Assembly (NCBI GenBank): GCA_018711755.1
Contig: DVHY01000137.1
Coordinates: 1 to 34,633 of the forward strand
Source of the DNA: Candidatus Limivicinus faecipullorum
Lineage (GTDB): Bacteria; Bacillota; Clostridia; Oscillospirales; Oscillospiraceae
Reading direction: 5' to 3'
DNA: 34,633 nt
The notes under the pieces are model-generated. The model saw only the letters and a program-made list of their open reading frames with translations. It searched no databases and was not told the origin of the DNA. A program made the translations under genes and the position numbers. Below are positions 27,595-34,633 of the stretch, piece after piece. Position 1 is the first letter of the stretch. Every line of letters begins with the position of its first letter.

Positions 27595-28692
27595 ATGATT
27601 CCAGATATTGAAGATTGGCTCAAAATGCTGCTGGCCTTCATAGTGGCTCTTGCGATATCCTTCTTTATGACCCCGCCGGTAAAGGAATTTGCCGAAAAGG
27701 TGGGAGCAATGGATGTGCCTAAAGACGGCCGCAGAGTCCACGACCACCCCATTCCCCGTATGGGCGGCCTGGCCATTTTCCTTGGCTTTGTAATAAGTCT
27801 GCTGCTCTTTGTGAATATGTCCACCCAGGTCATGGGCCTGCTGGTGGGCGCTGTTATAATAGCGATGATGGGCGCCGTGGACGATATAGTAAACCTCAAC
27901 CCCTGGGCAAAGCTGGCCGCCCAGCTGCTGGCGGCAATAGTCGCCGTACGCTCCGGCCTGGTCTTCGACGCCATCTCCAACCCCAACGTCTTTTCGGAGG
28001 AGACTACTATTTACATCGGCCATCTGTCCATCCCCCTTACCATAATATGGATAGTGGGCTGCACCAACGCCATGAACCTGATAGACGGACTGGACGGGCT
28101 GGCGGTGGGCGTGTCCGCCATAAGCTCCACCTCTATGCTGATAGTCTCCCTGCTGGTGGCGGAGCCGGTGGTCTCCGTCATCCTGGTAGCCCTCACCGGG
28201 GCCTGTCTGGGCTTTATGCCCTACAACATGAACCCGGCCAAGATATTCATGGGGGACGTGGGCTCCCAGCTGCTGGGCTTCGTGCTGGCTACCGCCTCCA
28301 TAATGGGACTGTTCAAGTTCCACGCCGTGTTCACCTTCTTCGTGCCCATGCTGTCCCTGGCCCTGCCCCTCACCGACACAATCTTTGCCTTCTGCCGGCG
28401 CATCTCCCACGGCCAGAGCCCCTTCCATGCCGACAAGGGACATTTCCACCACCGGCTCCTGGCCATGGGTCTGAGTCAGAGGCAGGCTGTGGCGGTGCTC
28501 TACTCCATATCCGCAGTCATGGGCCTGCTGGCCGTAATCCTGGCGGCGGACACTCCGGCGCTGCGCATCATATGCCTGGCGGCCATTGGGGCGATAGTCT
28601 TTTCTATCTGGCTTTTCGTATTTCACAAAAATCCCAATTTGGGCAAGAAAGCCGCCCCGGCCCTTAAGCCCCAGGAAAAGAGCGAAGAATAA
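27595..28692 (+). CDS. Undecaprenyl-phosphate GlcNAc-1-phosphate transferase family (WecA/TagO/MraY-like)
   Basis: DHPIPRMGGLAIFLGF; GAVDDIVNLNPWAKLAAQLLAA; NLIDGLDGLAVGVS; NPAKIFMGDVGSQLLGF; DKGHFHHRLL. Confidence 0.93.
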   Translation: MIPDIEDWLKMLLAFIVALAISFFMTPPVKEFAEKVGAMDVPKDGRRVHDHPIPRMGGLAIFLGFVISLLLFVNMSTQVMGLLVGAVIIAMMGAVDDIVNLNPWAKLAAQLLAAIVAVRSGLVFDAISNPNVFSEETTIYIGHLSIPLTIIWIVGCTNAMNLIDGLDGLAVGVSAISSTSMLIVSLLVAEPVVSVILVALTGACLGFMPYNMNPAKIFMGDVGSQLLGFVLATASIMGLFKFHAVFTFFVPMLSLALPLTDTIFAFCRRISHGQSPFHADKGHFHHRLLAMGLSQRQAVAVLYSISAVMGLLAVILAADTPALRIICLAAIGAIVFSIWLFVFHKNPNLGKKAAPALKPQEKSEE

Positions 28693-28696
28693 CTTA

Positions 28697-28736
28697 CTGC
28701 CTCCCTTGGCGCAAGATCCCAGGGAGGCAGCTTTTA
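28697..28736 (+). terminator. Intrinsic terminator
   Basis: CTGCCTCCCTTGG...CCCAGGGAGGCAG then cttttat. Confidence 0.85.
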
Positions 28737-28743
28737 TAAATTT

Positions 28744-29046
28744 TCACAGCAGAAACATGGCCCCCATTATTATGAGCAGCTCGCTGTCTCCGCTCTCCCG
28801 GTACATGAGATACAGGATGAGCAGGAGGATGATGTCCTCCGTTTCCAGCTGGCCTATCCGCTCCGGCAGCAGCTTACCCAGGTCTTCCAGGCTGCCCAGG
28901 ATATTCGGGGAGCGGAGGCTCTGCTCCCGGGGCTTTTCTTTTCGGGGCGGAGGGCTCTGGCCGGAGCCACGGCTTCCGTGGCCCGGCTCCCCCGGCTCCG
29001 CATAGCGGCTAACCTTGCCGCTGTTGCCCTGATAGCGATTAATCAC
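28744..29046 (-). CDS. Uncharacterised small protein, basic/disordered N-terminus and hydrophobic C-terminal helix
   Basis: 100-aa ORF; GTG start overlapping the upstream stop (GTGATTAA); DIILLLILYLMYRESGDSELLIIMGAMFLL tail. Confidence 0.7.
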   Translation of the reverse strand: MINRYQGNSGKVSRYAEPGEPGHGSRGSGQSPPPRKEKPREQSLRSPNILGSLEDLGKLLPERIGQLETEDIILLLILYLMYRESGDSELLIIMGAMFLL

Positions 29047-29404
29047 CGCCTTCTCCCCCCATCTCCCCCATGGCCAGCCGGGCTATCTTAGCCAGGCGCG
29101 CCAGCTTGATGGCCTTATCCATCTTGCTGCGCCGCTTCTCGGACAGGTAGGGCCTCATGGCCTCCAGCAGCGCCCGCTCCTGGGGCTTTTGTTCTCCGCT
29201 GCGGCTGAGCAGCCGTCCCAGTCTTTGCAGGGACGCCGCATCTATGCCCAGGTCTTCCCCCAGGGCGCTCTCCGCCCTGCCCCCGGCCTCGCCGCCGCTC
29301 TCTCCCCCTGCGCCTCCCATGAGGCTCCTGGCCACCTTTGTTATCTGCTCCATCTGCTTGGGATCGCCCAGGATGGAATTTATCTTGTCTTCCAGCTCGC
29401 TCAC
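29039..29404 (-). CDS. Uncharacterised small helical protein
   Basis: 121-aa ORF, co-directional; ALLEAMRPYLSEKRRSKMDKAIKLARLAKIARLAM amphipathic segment. Confidence 0.7.
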   Translation of the reverse strand: MSELEDKINSILGDPKQMEQITKVARSLMGGAGGESGGEAGGRAESALGEDLGIDAASLQRLGRLLSRSGEQKPQERALLEAMRPYLSEKRRSKMDKAIKLARLAKIARLAMGEMGGEGGD

Positions 29405-29426
29405 GGCAGGCTCACCCCCTGTTCTG

Positions 29427-29666
29427 TCAGTCCTTCATCAGCTGCTGCACGCTTTGGGCCAGCTTCTGTCCCTCCTGGGTACTCAGCAGGGAGCTCAAAA
29501 GCTCTCTCAGGGCCTGGCTGTCCCCGCTTCTGGCAGCCCGCTCCACTTCCGCCGTATCCAGCATCTGGCCCAGCTTCCGCACTTCCCGGCTGTCCGCCAG
29601 GGCTTTCAGTTTATCCGTCTTGCCCCGGCGGTCCAGCTCCCGGCCTAATTCTTCAAAATTTTGCAT
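29427..29666 (-). CDS. Uncharacterised small helical protein
   Basis: 79-aa ORF; RBS-like GGGAGTGAG before ATG; first of the three co-directional ORFs. Confidence 0.65.
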   Translation of the reverse strand: MQNFEELGRELDRRGKTDKLKALADSREVRKLGQMLDTAEVERAARSGDSQALRELLSSLLSTQEGQKLAQSVQQLMKD

Positions 29667-29734
29667 TGAAACTCACTCCCATTCGTTCTATTATATTCAA
29701 TAGCTCATGCTATGATTACGAAAGGAACTTTGCC

Positions 29735-30205
29735 ATGAAAGCTGCCGTTTTTTCCGATACCCACACCAATATCGCCCTGTGCCTGGAGGCGGTGCGCCGC
29801 TGCAGGCCGGATGTGATCATCCACCTGGGTGACCACGACCGGGACGCCCAAGCCATCGCCCAGAAGTTCCCGGATATCCCCATGTACAATGTATGCGGCA
29901 ACTGTGATATTGCCCCCGTCGCCCCCGCCTCCCAGGTGATACAGCTGGGGCCGGTGAAGGCCTTCATCACCCACGGCCACCTGTACAACGTGGACTACGA
30001 CCGCATCGACTCCCTGGTCTATGCCGCCCAGGAACAGGACTGCAGGCTGGCCATGTTCGGCCACACCCACAGGACCCTCTACCAGGAGGTGGGGGGAGTC
30101 ACCGTTCTCAACCCGGGCACCGCCGGCAAGGGCCGCAAGCTCACCTGGGCCCTGGTGGAAATTTTCGATAACGGCGGCATAATCTGTTCCATACAGGACC
30201 TGTAA
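29735..30205 (+). CDS. YfcE/MJ0936-family metallophosphoesterase
   Basis: MKAAVFSDTHTN; HLGDHDRD; VCGNCD; THGH; FGHTHR; NPGTAG. Start 29735, not the ORF-track 29189. Confidence 0.93.
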   Translation: MKAAVFSDTHTNIALCLEAVRRCRPDVIIHLGDHDRDAQAIAQKFPDIPMYNVCGNCDIAPVAPASQVIQLGPVKAFITHGHLYNVDYDRIDSLVYAAQEQDCRLAMFGHTHRTLYQEVGGVTVLNPGTAGKGRKLTWALVEIFDNGGIICSIQDL

Positions 30206-30256
30206 GTCCCGGCCCCCAGGCCGCAAACCATTCTTCCTGTTCACGGAGTTGAAACC

Positions 30257-31630
30257 ATGAATCTGAAAGCCACAATCGCCATTATTATCTGCAAGCTGCT
30301 CCGCTCCTTCTCCCGCCTGGTCCACCGGGGGGGCACAGCCATGCCCGGGCGTATCGCCCTGAAATTCTGCCCTGAGCTCTTGTCCATAGTCTCCAAAGGG
30401 GTCAAGACCGTGGCCATCACCGGCACCAACGGCAAGACCACCAGCTCCCGCATGGTGGAGCAGGCCTTCCTGGAGCAGGGCAAAAGCTACTTTGCCAACC
30501 GCTCCGGGGCAAACCTCATCAGCGGCATCACCACGGAGTTCGTGATGAACAGCACTCTCTCCGGCAAATGCCGGAAGGAATACGCCGTCATCGAATGCGA
30601 CGAGGCGGCGGCCCGCCGGGTCTTCCCCCAGCTCAGGCCCCAGGTGGTGGTGGTCACCAACCTCTTCCGGGACCAGCTGGACCGCTACGGCGAAGTCACC
30701 CACACCCTGGGCAACATCCGGGCGGCTCTGGAGCCCATACCCCAGGCCAGGCTCTGCCTCAACGCCGACTGCTCCCTCACCTCCTCCCTGGCCCTGGACC
30801 TGGAAAATCCCGTGGTCTACTTCGGCATAGAAAAGGGCGCCGCCCCCTCCCGGCCCAAGCCCGAGATATCCGACGCCACCCACTGCATCCGCTGCAAGGC
30901 GGAATACGACTACGACTATATCAGCTACGGCCACCTGGGAGGCTTTCGCTGCCCCCGCTGCGGCTACAGCCGCCGCAAGGCCGACTACGCCGTGACGGAG
31001 ATACTCTCCCAGGGGGCCGACAGCAGCAGCCTCATCATGGACATCCGGGGAGAAAAACACATGGTCACGGTGAACCTGCCCGCCATGTACAATATATACA
31101 ACGCCATCGGAGCCGTCGCTGCCGTCAGTGAGATGGGTCTGGGGGCCCAGGCCGCCATCTCCGCCCTTGGAGATTTTCAATGCGGCTTCGGCCGCATGGA
31201 GCGCTTCCAGCTGGGCAAGGGCGGCGCCAGGATGATGCTGGTGAAAAACCCCGCCGGATGCAGCCAGGTGATAGAGTTCCTGGAAAATGTCCGGGAGAAG
31301 TTCTCCCTGGTGGTCTGCCTCAACGACCGCAGCGCCGACGGCACCGATATCTCCTGGATATGGGACGCCGATTTCGAGGGCCTGACCAAGCTCTCCGGCC
31401 GCCTGGAAAATGTCCTGGTCTCCGGGGACCGGGCCTCCGACATGGCCCTGCGCATAAAATACGCCGGCATTGCCCCGGAACACATCCGGACAGAGCGCAG
31501 CTATGAAAAGCTGGTGGAGTGGATAGAGCGCCAGGAAGCGCCGGTGTTCATCATGCCCACCTACACCGCCATGCTGGAGCTGCGGGAAGTGGTGATAAGC
31601 CACTGCGGCGGCAGCGAGTTCTGGGAATAA
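30257..31630 (+). CDS. murT: Lipid II isoglutaminyl synthase subunit MurT
   Basis: Mur ligase P-loop TGTNGKTTSSRM; zinc-ribbon CIRCKAEYDYDYISYGHLGGFRCPRCGYSR; followed by gatD. Confidence 0.94.
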   Translation: MNLKATIAIIICKLLRSFSRLVHRGGTAMPGRIALKFCPELLSIVSKGVKTVAITGTNGKTTSSRMVEQAFLEQGKSYFANRSGANLISGITTEFVMNSTLSGKCRKEYAVIECDEAAARRVFPQLRPQVVVVTNLFRDQLDRYGEVTHTLGNIRAALEPIPQARLCLNADCSLTSSLALDLENPVVYFGIEKGAAPSRPKPEISDATHCIRCKAEYDYDYISYGHLGGFRCPRCGYSRRKADYAVTEILSQGADSSSLIMDIRGEKHMVTVNLPAMYNIYNAIGAVAAVSEMGLGAQAAISALGDFQCGFGRMERFQLGKGGARMMLVKNPAGCSQVIEFLENVREKFSLVVCLNDRSADGTDISWIWDADFEGLTKLSGRLENVLVSGDRASDMALRIKYAGIAPEHIRTERSYEKLVEWIERQEAPVFIMPTYTAMLELREVVISHCGGSEFWE

Positions 31631-31642
31631 GGAGGGGCGACT

Positions 31643-32368
31643 ATGGAACTTAGAATATGCCACATGTACCCGGACGTGCTGAACCTCTATGGGGACCGGG
31701 GCAACGTGATTTGCATGACAAAGCGCCTGGAGTGGCGGGGCATAGACGTGTCGGTGACAAAGCTGCCCATCGGGGACAGCCGCTCCCTGGCGGACTTCGA
31801 CCTGATATTCATAGGCGGCGGCCAGGACTTCGAGCAGCAGGTGCTGCTCTCGGACCTGCACCGGGGCAAGGACAGGGAGATAAAAGCCGCCGTGGAAGAC
31901 GGCGTCACCTTCCTGGCCATATGCGGCGGCTACCAGATGCTGGGCGCCTACTATGAGACCTTCGACGGCAAACGCTGCGATTTTATCGGGGCTCTGGACC
32001 TGTACACCAGGGGCTCGGTGAAGCGGATGATAGGCAACTACAAATTCCAGTGTTCCCCCTCTGCCGGGGGCAGCACCGTGGTGGGCTTTGAAAACCACAG
32101 CGGCAAGACCTGGCTGGGCAGCGGCCTGGAGCCCTTGGGCAAGGTGCTCTCCGGCTTCGGCAACAACGGGGAGGACGGCAGCGAGGGCGCCCACTACAAA
32201 AACGTCTTCGGCACCTACAGCCACGGCCCCCTTCTGCCCAAGAACCCTGAGCTCTGCGACTTTATACTGAAGACCGCCCTGGAGCGGAAATACGGCTCTG
32301 CGGAACTCTCCCCCCTGGATGACGGCTTCGAACTGCTGGCCCACGACGAGATGTGCGCCAAGCTCTGA
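31643..32368 (+). CDS. gatD: Lipid II isoglutaminyl synthase glutamine amidotransferase subunit GatD
   Basis: CHMYPDVLNLYGDRGNVICMTKRLEWRGI; FIGGGQDFEQQ; AICGGYQMLG; FENHSGKTWL; GTYSHGPLLPKNP. Confidence 0.95.
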   Translation: MELRICHMYPDVLNLYGDRGNVICMTKRLEWRGIDVSVTKLPIGDSRSLADFDLIFIGGGQDFEQQVLLSDLHRGKDREIKAAVEDGVTFLAICGGYQMLGAYYETFDGKRCDFIGALDLYTRGSVKRMIGNYKFQCSPSAGGSTVVGFENHSGKTWLGSGLEPLGKVLSGFGNNGEDGSEGAHYKNVFGTYSHGPLLPKNPELCDFILKTALERKYGSAELSPLDDGFELLAHDEMCAKL

Positions 32369-32387
32369 CACCTTTTGGAGGACACCG

Positions 32388-33653
32388 ATGATAAGATTTT
32401 ACAACGGGAAGACCCTCAGCTTCGGCGGCGGCATGAAGCTCAGCGGCCACGAGGTCTGGGTGGATGGAAGCACCATAGTCTATGTGGGCCCGGCAAAGGA
32501 GGATATGCCCGTCTTTCAGCGGCAGATAGATTTGAAGGGCGACCTGCTCATCCCCGGCTTCAAGGACGCCCACACCCACACCGCCATGGTCTTTCTCCGC
32601 TCCTACGCCGACGACCTGCCTTTGCAGGACTGGCTGTACAACAAGGTCTTTCCCCACGAGGCCAGGCTCACGCCGGAGGCCGTATACCAGTTCACCCGCC
32701 TGGGCATTCTGGAATACCTCTCTTCCGGCATAACCGCCAGCTTCGACATGTACTACTACAATGAGGCCTACGCCAAGGCCAATGTGGACTGCGGCTTCCG
32801 CACCGTCATCTGCTCGGCCATGAACGACTTCGACGCCGACCCCACCAACATAGAGCGGGAATACCTGCGCTTCAACAACTACAGCGAGCTGGTGAGCTAC
32901 AAGCTGGGCATCCACGCCGAGTACACCACCGGCCTTCAGCGCATGGAGTACATGGCCTCCCTGGCGGAGAAGTATCAGGCCCCCTGCTACATGCACTGCT
33001 GCGAGACCAGGGCGGAGGTGGAGGGCTGCCTGGAGCGCCACGGCCTCACTCCGCCCCAGCTGCTGGGCCGAATGGGCCTGTTTAACTACGGCGGCGCCGG
33101 CTTCCACTGCGTATGGATGAGCGATGAGGACATAGAGCTCTTTGCCCGCAAGGGCATCTACGCCGTCACCAACCCCGCCTCCAACGTGAAGCTGGCCAGC
33201 GGAGTTGCCCCGGTGGACAAAATGCTCTCCGCCGGAGTGCCCATGGCCATAGGCACCGACGGGGCTGCCAGCAACAACGCCCTGGACATGTTCCGGGAGA
33301 TGTACCTGGCCAGCTGCATGCAGAAGCTCAGCCTCATGGACGCCTCCGCCGGTAAAGCGGAGGAGATACTCACCATGGCCTGCGCGGGGGGAGCCCGGGC
33401 CATGGGCCTTGATGATTGCGACGATATAGCCCCGGGGAAAAAGGCGGACCTGTGCGTCATCGACCTGCACCGGCCCAACATGCAGCCGGAGCTGAACATA
33501 CCCAAAAACCTGGTCTATTCCGGCTCCAAGGAGAACGTGCGCCTGACCATGGTAAACGGCCGCATACTCTATGAAAACGGGGAGTTCTTCGTGGGGGAGG
33601 AGCCGGAGGAGATATACCGCCAGGTGAACCGGCTCTGCAGGAGTATTTTATGA
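32388..33653 (+). CDS. Amidohydrolase (SsnA / MtaD-SAH deaminase-like)
   Basis: LLIPGFKDAHTHTAMVFLRSYADDLPLQDWL; MHCCETRAEV; GTDGAASNNALDMF; ends PGKKADLCVIDLHRPN. Start 32388. Confidence 0.9.
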   Translation: MIRFYNGKTLSFGGGMKLSGHEVWVDGSTIVYVGPAKEDMPVFQRQIDLKGDLLIPGFKDAHTHTAMVFLRSYADDLPLQDWLYNKVFPHEARLTPEAVYQFTRLGILEYLSSGITASFDMYYYNEAYAKANVDCGFRTVICSAMNDFDADPTNIEREYLRFNNYSELVSYKLGIHAEYTTGLQRMEYMASLAEKYQAPCYMHCCETRAEVEGCLERHGLTPPQLLGRMGLFNYGGAGFHCVWMSDEDIELFARKGIYAVTNPASNVKLASGVAPVDKMLSAGVPMAIGTDGAASNNALDMFREMYLASCMQKLSLMDASAGKAEEILTMACAGGARAMGLDDCDDIAPGKKADLCVIDLHRPNMQPELNIPKNLVYSGSKENVRLTMVNGRILYENGEFFVGEEPEEIYRQVNRLCRSIL

Positions 33654-34492
33654 GGTACATAGACCTGCACGCCCACAGCACCGCCTCCGACGGCACCGTC
33701 TCCCCCGGGCAGCTGGCGGAGCTGGCTGTTCGCCAGGGGCTCTCCGCCCTGGCCCTTACCGACCACGACACCGTCCTGGGCTACCCGGAGCTGAAAAAGG
33801 CCGGGGAGAAGCTGGGGCTGGAGACCGTCCCCGGCATAGAGATAAGCACCAAGTTCCACCGGGCCGTCCACATCCTGGGCTACTACATCGACCCCCACTC
33901 CCCCCAGCTGGAGCCGGTGCTCAACTGGGTGGTGGAGGACCGGGACAAGCGCAACCGGGAGATGTGCCGGCTCATGGCCGCCGACGGGCTGCCGGTGGAC
34001 TACGAGGATATGAAAAAACGCTTCGGCCCGGTGATAGGCAGGCCCCACTTTGCCGATCTGCTGGTGGAGCTGGGCCTGGCCGAGAACGTCCGGGACGCCT
34101 TCGACCGCTATGTGGAGAAGGGACAGCGCTACTATGTGGGCCGCACCATCCTCCCCATAGAGAGGGCCATTGAGATAATCCGCCTCTCCGGGGGCGTGCC
34201 GGTGCTGGCCCATCCCTTCCAGTATAAATTGGATGACGCCGGCCTGCGGGAACTGATAGAGCACTGCATGGCCCAGGGCCTGCGGGGCATGGAATGCCGC
34301 TACAGCGGCTACGGCCCGGAGCAGAGCGCCTATCTGGAGAAGCTGGCGGAGGAATACGGCCTTGTAAAGACCGGGGGCAGCGACTTCCACGGCAGCAACA
34401 AGCCCCAGATCTCCCTGGGCAGCGGCACTGAAAACGATCTCCATGTGCCCTGTGAGTGGCTGGAACGGCTGAAGGAAGAGGCCGGGATATAA
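33650..34492 (+). CDS. PHP-domain phosphoesterase (TrpH/YciV, RNase AM-like)
   Basis: MRYIDLHAHSTASDGTVSPGQLAELAVRQGLSALALTDHDT; GIEIST; VLAHPFQYKL; GGSDFHGSN. Confidence 0.92.
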   Translation: MRYIDLHAHSTASDGTVSPGQLAELAVRQGLSALALTDHDTVLGYPELKKAGEKLGLETVPGIEISTKFHRAVHILGYYIDPHSPQLEPVLNWVVEDRDKRNREMCRLMAADGLPVDYEDMKKRFGPVIGRPHFADLLVELGLAENVRDAFDRYVEKGQRYYVGRTILPIERAIEIIRLSGGVPVLAHPFQYKLDDAGLRELIEHCMAQGLRGMECRYSGYGPEQSAYLEKLAEEYGLVKTGGSDFHGSNKPQISLGSGTENDLHVPCEWLERLKEEAGI

Positions 34493-34523
34493 ATGGGAGC
34501 GGGAAAAATTCCCGCTCCCATTT
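34491..34523 (+). terminator. Intrinsic terminator / stem-loop
   Basis: aaatgggagcggga...tcccgctcccattt. Confidence 0.8.
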
Positions 34524-34633
34524 CAGCCTGTCAAAGAACCCCGGGATTCAGGAAGAGAATCCCGGGGATTTGGCATATATGGGGTTAAAAATCGTGAGAA
34601 TGTAGCGGAAAAAGGAGTTGTTCCAACTCCATA

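Noticed and set aside
29705-32371. 888-aa minus-strand ORF
   Set aside because: Antisense to the well-supported yfcE-like, murT and gatD genes; low-complexity His/Gly/Val/Ala-rich translation typical of a GC-rich antisense frame.

Overview
This is a 34.6 kb window from a GC-rich bacterial chromosome. The gene content (Na+-type V-ATPase, YpeB, HemZ, MurT/GatD) suggests a spore-forming Clostridia/Oscillospiraceae-like Firmicute; the taxonomy is inference. Most of it is housekeeping or near-core: a PAS/histidine-kinase-like protein; a GntR(YtrA-like)-ABC exporter operon; a small XRE-type HTH gene interrupted by an amber codon; an Rrf2-NifS-NifU Fe-S operon; a polar amino-acid ABC importer; a CarD-like regulator; hemZ with a uridine-kinase-like gene; a repeat-containing surface protein with a sortase-like C-terminus; a complete nine-gene V-type ATPase operon (ntpFIKECGABD order); ypeB; gltX divergent from trpS; a WecA/TagO-like glycosyl-phosphate transferase; three co-directional uncharacterised small ORFs; a YfcE-like phosphoesterase; murT-gatD; an SsnA/MtaD-like amidohydrolase; and a PHP phosphoesterase. 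I found no tRNA, rRNA, CRISPR array, transposase or prophage genes. The most interesting signals are regulatory: a 17-bp terminator-like stem that contains the ypeB Shine-Dalgarno sequence; gltX/trpS divergent promoters sharing the same -35 DNA; a 36-bp palindrome over the -10 element of the gntR promoter; and tandem promoters with a structured leader before the V-ATPase operon. The three-gene cluster of unknown function at 28.7-29.7 kb is the best candidate for an undescribed protein system. I found no clear defence or mobile system.
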